This document shows positions 9,601 to 16,455 of a stretch of 64,000 bases of DNA, piece after piece. The notes below the pieces were generated by a model. That model searched no databases. It worked only from the letters and a program-made list of their open reading frames with translations, and had not been told where the DNA came from. The position numbers were made by a program, and so were the translations under genes. The stretch's first letter is position 1. Every line of letters starts with the position of its first letter. Where the stretch lies: the NCBI GenBank assembly GCA_002437815.1, contig DJRP01000028.1, positions 1 to 64,000 of the forward strand. The letters run 5' to 3'. The stretch is from Collinsella sp. UBA6357 (GTDB lineage Bacteria; Actinomycetota; Coriobacteriia; Coriobacteriales; Coriobacteriaceae).

Positions 9601-9766
9601 GATCGCCCACGATCTGGGCGGTTTTCGCAGCAGGGCGGCCACCGCGCGAGATGTGGGAAAGGTCGAGCACGGGGTGCTCGGCGCCCCGCGAAAGGGCGAT
9701 GAGGTAGTCGTTGATTTGGTTCAGATCGGCTTGTGTTCCCGAATCCGTCCCCTGTGTTTCGCTCAT
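6605..9766 (-). CDS. GGDEF-PAS-GGDEF-EAL cyclic-di-GMP signalling protein
   Basis: This 1053-residue paralogue of the neighbouring protein has the same order: N-terminal helical region, GGDEF with RIGGDEF intact, PAS-like fold (HPDDRDAW), two degenerate GGDEF-like domains (the second ends WGQDDF), and a C-terminal EAL domain with EALARW, INVS, EITES, DDFG, IKLD and VEGVET retained. The C-terminus has an extra charged tail after the EAL domain. The start at 9766 is preferred over the ATG at 9790 because GGGGG lies 8-12 nt upstream of it. It is the first gene of the tandem trio. No membrane segments are seen. Confidence 0.9.
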   Translation of the reverse strand: MSETQGTDSGTQADLNQINDYLIALSRGAEHPVLDLSHISRGGRPAAKTAQIVGDLVDEERRQARHLAHGNFKRPDDARDDNPLTESFDDIRENLAAPWRIAHGVAARDWSFSVGDHNEYLRYLESVVAQFRNQRVQLETEAFSDSLTGLGNRAAYMRDLDHVWEKRQENTVAFIDIDGLKFCNDHFGHTAGNDYILQVANHLNLHRLPDERLYRIGGDEFLLLSTGSSADELGRRLEACRSSLGTHMMEDGCTPYSFSYGCAHANPIAGDSRHQMIAEADRRMYDYKLTNSARIRMHKATEQESHTLDNYAEFRGVQDRIFQAMALTSAGRYLFVCNVDTDQSHWSRNAAQDFGLPSENMYQMDKVWSQHIHPDDRDAWYRDIEDIMAGHKHHHNMRYRARDASGRYVMVSCSGVRLDGNGQDPTLFVGSISNSSIVESTDPATGLDDVRALIAAVGERKESHAATDIIAFKFENIDRINTIYGYEAGNTALTELTGRILSRLEKSGRLFRSYGLQFVLMFDSQPDVDLARMAESVRHTLVQPVQVDNVGVTPVVHVVYARYAVITAQPLSVLSDLNRRIDAELRSGSPIMDTPDIEAVPASSAAAERRDKLTGLMRGNDFLYAADLHRSIHTGEERAIVAIDLGRMRVFNEWYGRQAGDALIAEIGTQLQTLEAMGIGFAGYWGQDDFVAYIPADRASIDELYQRIAQIASSRDDSIGFLPAFGVCPVEAGQRIDISLYDRAKSALEAARNDFKERIKYFHPETYAQREEEHRLLTAFQRALNQGNVSFHIQPQYNIVTQRIVGGEALARWQRADGSYVSPGTFVPLLERNGFVVTLDRHIWNLTFQWLSDRISKGLPCVPISINVSQTDLISLDVADHLDRLAVRYSVPTRFIKVEITESAYADSPQLVNEFVDKLHALGFSVYIDDFGSGSSSLSMLQSIDADVIKLDGRFMSFAPAEPGKGENIVESVVNMAWNIGMPVVVEGVETAEQVQFLGDLGCRYIQGFYFYRPMPVEDFEKLIGKPDAIDVTGIVPPAGRGERNDPRHPQQS

Positions 9767-9989
9767 GCGAAGACCCCCGATGCACGCCAAGCGCAGCGTG
9801 CGATTGCAATTCGTTAATCTTTTCGATTATAGGGGTGGCGCGTGATGCTATCGTCGCCACCGTTCGGTTATTCGCTGAGCGGACGATTCCGGGTGGTGGG
9901 TCATCATTTGCCGTTTCGATCAACGGGGCCGCCCAAGATGTTGATGAGTATACTTATTGATCAAACGATAGGCGATACGGAGTGATGAC

Positions 9990-10850
9990 ATGGCGGAAGC
10001 GAAGACGGTGGGACTGGCGCTCGAGGGCGGCGGCTATCGAGGTCTGTATACGGCGGGCGTGCTCGACGTATGGATGGAGCACGATATCGCGTGCGATCAC
10101 ATGGTCGGTGTGTCTGCCGGTGCCGCCTTCGGCTATAACTTCAAATCGCGCCAGATCGGACGGGCGATTCGCTACAACAAGGCCTATTGCGCCGACAAGC
10201 GCTATGCGGGCGTCGGCAGCTGGTTGCGCACCGGCAACATGTTCAACGCCGATTTTGCCTATCGCGAGGTACCCATTCTGCTCGATCCTATCGACTTGGA
10301 CGCCTACCGGGCGTGTCCTATGCGGTTCACATGCGTGTGCACCGATGTCGATAGCGGTCAAGCCGTCTACCATGATCTGCCCTTTGGTGACGAGCGCGAC
10401 ATCGAGTGGATTCGCGCCTCGTCAGCGATCCCCGTGGCGACACGCCCGGTCGAGATCGACGGCCGTCGGTACCTCGACGGCGGTGTGGCCGATTCCATCC
10501 CGAGCGCGTGGCTTCTCGAGCAGGGCTATGACCGCAACATCGTGGTGCTCACGCAACCGGCGGACTATGTCAAACAGCCGAACAGCCTGATGCCCATGTT
10601 GCGTCGCGTGTTTCGCCGCTCGCCGGCGTTTGTGGCGGCGCTCGAGCATCGCCACGAGGTGTATAACGACGCGCTCGCCGAACTCGCCCGTCGCGAGGCC
10701 GCGGGCGAGATCTTCGTGGTGCGGCCGAGCGAATCGGTCAAGGTGCCGTCGCTGTGTCGCGAGCCCGCGGAGCTCGAGCGCATCTATCAGATTGGGCGCC
10801 GTGATGCCACGGCGACGCTTCCGGCGTTGGAAGCGTACCTGGCGGGTTAA
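9990..10850 (+). CDS. Patatin-like phospholipase family protein
   Basis: The 286-residue product matches bacterial patatin-like proteins of the RssA/YjjU type. It opens with LALEGGGYRGLYTAGVLD, which supplies the glycine-rich oxyanion loop, followed by GVSAGA holding the nucleophilic serine of G-x-S-x-G. The catalytic aspartate is in DGG (LDGGVADSIP). These enzymes hydrolyse acyl esters of lipids through a Ser-Asp dyad. The substrate is unknown, and no signal peptide is visible, so it probably acts in the cytoplasm or at the inner face of the membrane. It is divergent from the cyclic-di-GMP genes and stands alone before the repeat-flanked cassette. Confidence 0.88.
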   Translation: MAEAKTVGLALEGGGYRGLYTAGVLDVWMEHDIACDHMVGVSAGAAFGYNFKSRQIGRAIRYNKAYCADKRYAGVGSWLRTGNMFNADFAYREVPILLDPIDLDAYRACPMRFTCVCTDVDSGQAVYHDLPFGDERDIEWIRASSAIPVATRPVEIDGRRYLDGGVADSIPSAWLLEQGYDRNIVVLTQPADYVKQPNSLMPMLRRVFRRSPAFVAALEHRHEVYNDALAELARREAAGEIFVVRPSESVKVPSLCREPAELERIYQIGRRDATATLPALEAYLAG

Positions 10851-11220
10851 GACGGTCCGTAAGGGCGCCGTGGACGCGGTGGCGCTTCTTCCGCGGGGTG
10901 TGTTTCACCCTCCCTCATCATCCGAAACTGGAGTTTCGGCCGATTGGAGGCCATGCTGGTCGGTCTAATCGTCCAAAACTCCAGTTTCGGCAAAATGGGC
11001 TCGGGTCTTGACGACGCTGAAGCGGAGCAGATGGAGTCGGTTGTCCGCTTGCGGGCGATCGGGCACCGCTCGCCGATTTGCTTGCCGACAGGGTGGGACT
11101 GAGCCGTGTTGGTTGGATGCCGTGAGCTGCTGGTTTGCTCGCTGTTTGCTGATGGTCAGCCGATGGTATGACCTTTTGGCCTTGAGTTGGGGTAGCCTTT
11201 CGCGAAAAAGGGAGGTCCCC
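10851..11220. other. 370-bp intergenic region containing a 69-bp palindromic repeat
   Basis: No convincing coding sequence is visible. The region holds the left copy of the 69-bp repeat (10922-10990), then about 215 bp of unassigned sequence leading to the ribosome binding site of the next gene. An open frame from 11008 continues into that gene, but it lacks a ribosome binding site at its first codons. Confidence 0.6.
10922..10990 (+). repeat. 69-bp palindromic repeat, left copy
   Basis: The unit begins with the 18-bp palindrome CCGAAACTGGAGTTTCGG and ends with CCAAAACTCCAGTTTCGG. The two ends are inverted repeats of each other with one mismatch, so the unit can fold as a cruciform. A copy with only a few base changes lies at 12230-12298 in the same orientation, beyond the next gene. 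Confidence 0.88.
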
Positions 11221-12192
11221 ATGAAGCAGACGGCCGCGCAATGCAATTTGGACGAACTTCTTGCCGAGGCGGAGCGCGACGGATGTGCTCTGCTCGTCCG
11301 CGATGAGGTCCTGCGGGGTGTTGTTCGGCGCCGGATTGATGAGGGGACGCTGGTGAGGCCGTTTCCCGGTATGGTGATGCGGGCTTCGCTGTGGAACGAT
11401 CTGGAGCAGAGGCCGCGTGTCCGTTGGCGCTACGTGCAAAATGCCTATCGTGCCGCGCATGAGAATTGCTCATTCTGCTCGTTCTCGGCGGCGCTGGCAT
11501 ATGGGCTTTGGGTGCCAAAGCGGCAGCTTGGAAAGATTCACCTAGCGGTACCGGCGCGCTCGCAATCGTACAGGTCGGAAGCGATTTTAAGGCATTGCTG
11601 CCCAGAATCGGATCTCGTGGAGTATGAGGGCGTTCGACTGACATCGCTCTATCGGACGGTGCTCGATTGCTCGCTTCAAGGGTCTTTTTCGGATGGCTTG
11701 GCGATCGCGGACAGTGCATTGAGGTATATGGACTTGGATCACGATCAGTATAAAAACTACGTCAAGATCGCGACTCCCGGCAGACCTGGTGCCGCGAGGG
11801 CGCGCTTGGTGGCCGCGTGTGCATGCGGTGATGCCGAGAACGCCGGAGAGTCGATCGTTCGGGCAAGGATCATCGAGCTTGGATATGCGTGCCCGACGGC
11901 ACTTCAGGTTGAGTTTGCCGATATCGTCGATGGCGGCGTGATCAGGGTCGATATCTACTATCGGTTTGATGATGGACGTGAGTTGATCATCGAGGTGGAC
12001 GGTATGGGCAAATATGGGGAAGGCAGCTTGGCGAGCAAGGCTACGAAAAAGCAACTCGTCTACGAACGCCAGCGGGAGTCGCATCTCAACGCATTGGGGA
12101 TACCGGTGATGCGCGTATTGTTCAGCCGGGTGTTCGAGGCGGGGTATCTGGAAGGTCTTTTGGAAGCCTACGGTGTGCCCCGGCGCCCCTGA
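11221..12192 (+). CDS. AbiEi-like / DUF559-type nuclease-fold protein in a repeat-flanked cassette
   Basis: The 323-residue protein has an N-terminal region resembling AbiEi-type antitoxin or winged-helix modules (about 1-100, including VRRRIDEGTLVRPFPGMVM). Its C-terminus (about 205-315) is laid out like DUF559/Vsr-type endonuclease folds: GESIVR, then IRVDIYY (Asp 244), then LIIEVDG (Glu 258, Asp 260), then a basic helix and LGIPVMRVLF. These acidic residues could form a PD-(D/E)XK-like site, though activity is inference. The start at 11221 follows GGGAGG. The gene has no partner and is bracketed by two 69-bp palindromic repeats, which suggests a mobile or selectively retained single-gene unit. 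Defence or regulatory roles are both possible. Confidence 0.6.
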   Translation: MKQTAAQCNLDELLAEAERDGCALLVRDEVLRGVVRRRIDEGTLVRPFPGMVMRASLWNDLEQRPRVRWRYVQNAYRAAHENCSFCSFSAALAYGLWVPKRQLGKIHLAVPARSQSYRSEAILRHCCPESDLVEYEGVRLTSLYRTVLDCSLQGSFSDGLAIADSALRYMDLDHDQYKNYVKIATPGRPGAARARLVAACACGDAENAGESIVRARIIELGYACPTALQVEFADIVDGGVIRVDIYYRFDDGRELIIEVDGMGKYGEGSLASKATKKQLVYERQRESHLNALGIPVMRVLFSRVFEAGYLEGLLEAYGVPRRP

Positions 12193-12229
12193 GGGGTTGA
12201 GGCGTTCAACCTGCCCGCATATGAATATA

Positions 12230-12298
12230 CCGAAACTGGAGTTTCGGCCGATTGGAGGCCATGCTGGCCGGTCTAATCGTCCAAAACTCCAGTTTTGG
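12230..12298 (+). repeat. 69-bp palindromic repeat, right copy
   Basis: This is a near-identical direct copy of 10922-10990, with the same terminal inverted palindromes. It begins 37 bp after the stop of the AbiEi-like gene and ends 30 bp before the 3' end of thiE. Confidence 0.88.
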
Positions 12299-12328
12299 CG
12301 GGGGGGTGACGTTGGATGTGAACGGCGC

Positions 12329-13024
12329 CTAGGCTTGCCGCCAGGTGTCGACGAGCTCCTTGGCGGCTGCGAGCGGGTCGGGCGCACCGCAGACGGCGCT
12401 CACCACGAAAAAGCCGTCGACGCCGGTCGCTTTGAGCTGGGGAAGGTCGGCAGTCTTGACGCCGCCGCCCACCACGATGGGCACCGGGCTTGCCGCATGG
12501 AGCTCGGCGAGGTCTTCGAAACTCTTGGTGATGATGGAGCCGTCGGCGGCGCGTCCGCAGTCGCGCTTGGTCTCCGTCTCGTGGAGCGGCCCCACGCCCA
12601 GGTAGTCGACGAGCGACATGTCGGCCGTTTTGACGTACTCGAGCATCTCGTCGCAGCGGGCGGAGAGACCCACGATCGAATCGGGGCCCAGCAGCTTGCG
12701 GCACACCTCGACGGGAATGTCGCTTTGGCCCACGTGTACGCCGTCGACGGCGATGCCGGCCTCGCGCGCGGCGAGGGCGCAATCTAGGCGGTCGTCGATC
12801 AGCAGGGCGACCTGGCCGGTCTTGCCGGCGTTGGCGATGACGCGGGCCACCTGCCCGGTGAGATCGATGATCTCGCGGGCGCCGGCGATCTTCGAGCGCA
12901 CCTGCACGCAGGTGAACCCGGCGTCGAGCGCCTGAGCGACGATGTCGGGAACGCGTCTTCCGAGGGTGTTCTCGGGACCCAGCACCAGATATGCCGAGAT
13001 GTCGAGGTTGTCGCGGATACTCAT
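12329..13024 (-). CDS. thiE: Thiamine-phosphate synthase ThiE
   Basis: The 231-residue TIM-barrel protein couples HMP diphosphate with thiazole phosphate to give thiamine phosphate. Recognisable elements are TCVQVRSK, LLIDDRLDCALAAREAGIDGVHVGQSD-like segments (metal and diphosphate binding), DYLGVGPLHETETK (the GP-x-F/L-x-T-x-T-K-like phosphate loop), and VVGGGVKTADLPQLKATGVDGFFVVSAV at the C-terminus. The start at 13024 has AGGAGG 8 nt upstream and overlaps the stop of the thiamine-binding protein gene by 4 bp, implying translational coupling. It is the last gene of the thiM operon controlled by the upstream TPP riboswitch. Confidence 0.93.
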   Translation of the reverse strand: MSIRDNLDISAYLVLGPENTLGRRVPDIVAQALDAGFTCVQVRSKIAGAREIIDLTGQVARVIANAGKTGQVALLIDDRLDCALAAREAGIAVDGVHVGQSDIPVEVCRKLLGPDSIVGLSARCDEMLEYVKTADMSLVDYLGVGPLHETETKRDCGRAADGSIITKSFEDLAELHAASPVPIVVGGGVKTADLPQLKATGVDGFFVVSAVCGAPDPLAAAKELVDTWRQA

Positions 13025-13335
13025 CGGTTTTCCTCCTGCTTTTCGATCTGTGCCTCCATGCGCTCGAGCTTGCCGGTCATGGTCTTTGTGTAACCGGGGC
13101 GGATATCGGCCTTGAGCACGACCTCGGTGCGGATGCCCTTGTTGGCGAGCACGAAGGTCGCATCCTTCACGACCTGCATGACTTCGTCCCATTCGCCTTC
13201 GATCTCGGTGAACATGGAGGTCGTGTTGCAGGGAAGCCCGCTGGCACGGATGACGCGCACGACCTCGGCAACCTCGGCGGAAAGCTCGTCGCCCGTGCCG
13301 CAGGGGGCTATGGCGACGGCGACCAGTGTGTTCAT
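13021..13335 (-). CDS. MTH1187/YkoF-family thiamine-binding protein
   Basis: This 104-residue protein begins MNTLVAVAIAPCGTGDELSAEVAEVVRVIRASGLP and continues with a TEIEGEWDEVMQVV segment typical of the MTH1187 (DUF77) family. Proteins of this family bind thiamine or its HMP moiety in a ferredoxin-like fold. An AGGAGG site lies in the end of thiM, and the gene overlaps thiE by ATGA. Its place between thiM and thiE supports a role in handling thiamine precursors, probably as an intracellular binder rather than an enzyme. Confidence 0.87.
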   Translation of the reverse strand: MNTLVAVAIAPCGTGDELSAEVAEVVRVIRASGLPCNTTSMFTEIEGEWDEVMQVVKDATFVLANKGIRTEVVLKADIRPGYTKTMTGKLERMEAQIEKQEENR

Positions 13336-13339
13336 GAAG

Positions 13340-14179
13340 CTAGGCCTCCTGGAGCTCGAGCGGGTTGTCGGCGATATCCTGCGCGCTGGCGCGATAGAGC
13401 TCGTCAATAAAAGCGACCTTGAAGCTTGCCGGCGCGTCTGCCACGGCCGCGGCGCGTGTGCCTGCGGTGTTGTAGACGGCCGTGCCGCACAGGGCCGCCG
13501 TGAAGGGGTCGGCGACGGTCGCATAGACGGCGATCACGCCTCCCTGTGAGCATCCGCAGCCGGTGATCTTGGACATGAGCGGGCTGCCGCCGTGGGAGAG
13601 CGCGACGACGGTGCCGTCGGTCACGAGGTCGACCTCGCCCGAGACCGCCACGGCGCCGCCGGTGTAGCGCGCGAGCGCCACCGCTGCGGAGCGCGCGGCG
13701 TCCACGCTGTCGGTGGTGTCGACGCCGCGAGCACGTGAGAGCTCGGCAGCGTCACCCTCGAGGCCCCACAGTCCGGCCAGTGCGATGATCTCGGAGGCGT
13801 TGCCGCGCACGATCGTGGGCTTGAAGGGTTTGAACTCTTCGAGCAGCTGAGTTCGCAGCGACCCGATGCCGATGCCCACGGGGTCGAGCACCCAGGCCTT
13901 GCCGGCGACATGGGCGGCCTTGGCCGTGCGCGGCAGCGTCTCGGCATAGACGGGGAAGAGCGTGCCCATGTTGATATACACGGCGTTGCCCGCGCCAACC
14001 AGGCATTCGCCCTCGTCGGGCAGGTAGACCATCGCAGCCGATCCTCCCACGGCGAGCTGCGCGTTGGCCACGAAGTCAATCGTCACCGTGTTGGTGATCG
14101 ATCCGGCCATGGGATTGGTCGCGTGCACGGCGTCGACCGCCGCGCGCATCTGTTGCCTTACTTGTTCGATCTCGATCAT
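13340..14179 (-). CDS. thiM: Hydroxyethylthiazole kinase ThiM
   Basis: The 279-residue ribokinase-like enzyme phosphorylates hydroxyethylthiazole in thiamine salvage. Family features include TNTVTIDFVANAQLAVGGSAAMVYLPDE, KAWVLDPVGIG, RGNASEIIALAG and the C-terminal KITGCGCSQGG loop that forms the anion hole and holds the catalytic cysteine region. The start at 14179 is supported by GAGGAGG. It is the first gene of the thiM-thiamine binding protein-thiE operon. A TPP riboswitch with a terminator lies between the promoter and this start, so the operon should be shut off by thiamine diphosphate. Confidence 0.94.
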   Translation of the reverse strand: MIEIEQVRQQMRAAVDAVHATNPMAGSITNTVTIDFVANAQLAVGGSAAMVYLPDEGECLVGAGNAVYINMGTLFPVYAETLPRTAKAAHVAGKAWVLDPVGIGIGSLRTQLLEEFKPFKPTIVRGNASEIIALAGLWGLEGDAAELSRARGVDTTDSVDAARSAAVALARYTGGAVAVSGEVDLVTDGTVVALSHGGSPLMSKITGCGCSQGGVIAVYATVADPFTAALCGTAVYNTAGTRAAAVADAPASFKVAFIDELYRASAQDIADNPLELQEA

Positions 14180-14202
14180 GCGTTGCCTCCTCGGCATAAT
14201 AA

Positions 14203-14231
14203 AGGGGCGCTGCACGTGAGACAGCGCCCCT
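14203..14231 (-). terminator. Expression-platform terminator of the TPP riboswitch
   Basis: AGGGGCGCTG at 14203-14212 pairs with CAGCGCCCCT at 14222-14231. On the minus strand the hairpin runs into TTTATTAT just before thiM. It is the expected ligand-dependent terminator of the adjacent riboswitch. Confidence 0.85.
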
Positions 14232-14243
14232 CGATTACCGAGG

Positions 14244-14326
14244 CATGCTCCCTACGCCAGCATTAACTGACAGGTTCCAAGGATTGGGCCGAGCCCTCTC
14301 AGCCGGCGCATCCCGGCACTCCCGCA
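14244..14326 (-). ncRNA. TPP (THI-box) riboswitch
   Basis: On the minus strand the segment contains the THI-box landmarks in order: GGGAGTGCC, GGCTGAGAGGG, CC-x-TTGGAACCTG, TTAATGCTGGCGTAGGGA. It precedes a strong terminator hairpin and thiM. The aptamer binds thiamine diphosphate and favours termination, which fits the salvage function of the downstream operon. Confidence 0.95.
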
Positions 14327-14501
14327 TCGAATCTGTTGCCACCATGCTACCTCAGACCTCCCTATGGGGAACAGATTCTTTTTGACGGGTTTCCGGGCCA
14401 CCTGGGATGCCGGAGGGATTTGCGGGGACCCGGCAAAATGAGGCCGCCCTCAAAAGACGGGTCGCTACAATGGACGGGATAAAACCAGGGAAGGGACTTG
14501 T

Positions 14502-15389
14502 ATGATCAAGCTCGTATTGACCGATATGGACGACACGCTTGTTGCCGCCGGCAACGACGGCGTGAGCCAACATGCCATCGACGGTATCCACGCCATGCAG
14601 GCGGCGGGGTTGCACTTTGGTCCTGTCTCGGGCCGTCAGCCGGGTGCGATGGGCTGGATGTTCAAGGGCCACGATGAGTGTCACGCCACCGGGGCATTTT
14701 CGAACGGGCAGGTGATGTTCATCGACGGCGAGGCCGTTGCCGCGCATGCGTGCGACTCGACAGCCCTGATGCGTCTTGCCGAATTTCTGGAAGAAGAGAC
14801 CGACGACACGTTCGTCAAGATCTATGAGCTCGGTGACGATTTTCTGGGTGACGATGCTTTCTGCCTTACCCGCAGCGCGCAACGTGTGGAGCGCGCGATG
14901 GGGTCGGGTGGCAACGCCTGGCTTAAGGGCGAAGAGGCGCCGTGCCGTTTTTCTGTCGGCGACGCGCCCATCTACAAGGCCAACATCTGGAGCGCCAAGT
15001 CGCGCGACGAGCTTGCGGATCTGCGCGAGCGGGTGGTCGCTGAGGTCCCCGAGCTCCAACTTGTCTTTCCCAACAATCGCGTGCGTCTCTTTGACATCCT
15101 TCCCGCCGGGTGGGACAAGGGTTGCGCCGTGCTCGAGCTCACCCGTATCCTGGGACTGGCGCCCGAGGAGGTCGCGGTCTTCGGAGATTCCGATAACGAC
15201 CTGCCCATGATCAATGCCGTGCCCAACGCGGTGGCCGTCGCCAACGCCAACGAGGCCGTGACGGCTGCGGCGCGCTGGCATATCGGTTCGGCCGCCGATG
15301 ACGCCGTGGCCGATGCCCTGCATCAGATTGCCGCTTGCGCCGCCACGGGCGAGATGCCGCCGTTCATGCGCGGTCCTGTCTGCGCCTAG
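14502..15389 (+). CDS. HAD-superfamily (Cof-type) phosphatase
   Basis: This 295-residue protein has the Cof/IIB HAD motifs: DMDDT near the N-terminus (nucleophile Asp 8 and general acid Asp 10), the SGR motif II, a C-terminal LDILPAGWDKG-like lysine segment (motif III) and GDSDNDLPM (motif IV). The middle part is the C2 cap that determines substrate. Such enzymes dephosphorylate sugar phosphates, nucleotides or cofactors such as PLP and FMN; the substrate cannot be inferred. The following LysR gene starts 20 bp later, so the two may be co-transcribed. Confidence 0.88.
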   Translation: MIKLVLTDMDDTLVAAGNDGVSQHAIDGIHAMQAAGLHFGPVSGRQPGAMGWMFKGHDECHATGAFSNGQVMFIDGEAVAAHACDSTALMRLAEFLEEETDDTFVKIYELGDDFLGDDAFCLTRSAQRVERAMGSGGNAWLKGEEAPCRFSVGDAPIYKANIWSAKSRDELADLRERVVAEVPELQLVFPNNRVRLFDILPAGWDKGCAVLELTRILGLAPEEVAVFGDSDNDLPMINAVPNAVAVANANEAVTAAARWHIGSAADDAVADALHQIAACAATGEMPPFMRGPVCA

Positions 15390-15408
15390 CGTTAAAAAGG
15401 GGATCCCT

Positions 15409-16305
15409 ATGAAGCTCCAACAGCTCAAATATGCCGTCAAAGTCGCCGAATGCGGCAGCATCACCGAGGCATCGCGTCGTCTGTACGTGTCGCAGCCGAG
15501 TGTGACGGCTGCCATCCGCGAGCTCGAGGATGAGATGGGGGTCCATATCTTCGAGCGCACCAACAAGGGCGTGGTGGTATCCGAGGAGGGCGAGACCTTT
15601 TTGGGCTATGCGCGCCAGGTGCTCGATCAGGCCGATCTTTTGGAGCACAAGTACAAGGGCGTGGCCGAGCAGGTGCCGCATTTCAGCGTGAGCTGCCAGC
15701 ATTACTCGTTTGCCGTCAACGCCTTTGTCGATGTGATCCGTGAGTTCGATGCCGCCCGTTACGACTTTACCCTGCGCGAGGAGCAGACCCACGAGATCAT
15801 TGAGGACGTTGCACATCTCAAAAGCGAGCTCGGCATCATCTATCTGTCCAATCGAAATCGCGAGGTGCTCGAGAAGATGCTCGGTGCCAACGACTTGGTC
15901 TTCGATGCGCTGTTTTGCGCTGCGCCGCACGTCTTCGTGTGCGCCGATCATCCGTTGGCCGGCCGTGTCCGCGTGACGCTCGACGATCTGGAGGACTATC
16001 CGTTCCTGTCCTACGAACAGGGCAGCTACAATTCCTTTTATTATTCGGAGGAGATCACCTCGACGCTCGATCGCCGCAAGAACATCCGCGTTCGCGATCG
16101 CGCCACGCTGTTCAACCTGTTGATCGGCCTTAACGGCTACACGGCCTGCTCGGGGGTCATCAGCCATGAGCTCAACGGCCCCCAGATCATAGCGATTCCG
16201 CTCGATGTGGATGAGTACATGGAGATCGGCATCATCACGCGCAAGAACACCACGCTGAGCCGCTATGGCAGGGCCTATATCGATGCCCTGCGACGTCATA
16301 TCTAG
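15409..16305 (+). CDS. LysR-family transcriptional regulator next to a MetE-like gene
   Basis: The 298-residue protein has a standard N-terminal winged HTH (MKLQQLKYAVKVAECGSITEASRRLYVSQPSVTAAIRELE) and a LysR substrate-binding domain from about residue 90. The start at 15409 follows AAAAAGGGG. It precedes a stand-alone MetE-like methyltransferase gene in the same direction, and the 150-bp gap between them contains ATAG-N7-CTAT elements of the T-N11-A type that LysR proteins bind. A role in methionine or sulfur regulation, similar to MetR or CmbR-type proteins, is plausible but inferred only from context. Confidence 0.88.
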   Translation: MKLQQLKYAVKVAECGSITEASRRLYVSQPSVTAAIRELEDEMGVHIFERTNKGVVVSEEGETFLGYARQVLDQADLLEHKYKGVAEQVPHFSVSCQHYSFAVNAFVDVIREFDAARYDFTLREEQTHEIIEDVAHLKSELGIIYLSNRNREVLEKMLGANDLVFDALFCAAPHVFVCADHPLAGRVRVTLDDLEDYPFLSYEQGSYNSFYYSEEITSTLDRRKNIRVRDRATLFNLLIGLNGYTACSGVISHELNGPQIIAIPLDVDEYMEIGIITRKNTTLSRYGRAYIDALRRHI

Positions 16306-16345
16306 CAGGTATTGCGATCGAGGCGATGCGGTCGTGTCTGCTGAC

Positions 16346-16379
16346 ATAGGCGCTTTCTATGGCTATGGCCAGACAATAG
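16346..16379. promoter_or_regulatory. Possible LysR operator upstream of the MetE-like gene
   Basis: ATAG (16346-16349) and CTAT (16357-16360) form an inverted pair with the T-N11-A spacing of LysR sites. A second CTAT/ATAG pair follows at 16363-16379. It lies about 80-110 bp upstream of the MetE-like start. The motif is short, so the call is tentative. Confidence 0.3.
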
Positions 16380-16455
16380 GTATTTTACGATTGCCAGATT
16401 CGTCTCCATACTGGGTTGGCGTAAACCGAAGACCGGTATCCAAGGGAGAACGATT

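Noticed and set aside
10922..12298. Insertion sequence with transposase
   Set aside because: The gene between the repeats has no transposase DDE or HUH motif; its residues fit an AbiEi/DUF559-like plan instead.
14352..15566. 404-residue minus-strand open frame
   Set aside because: It lies opposite the HAD phosphatase gene, whose motifs are intact; codon composition marks it as a shadow frame.
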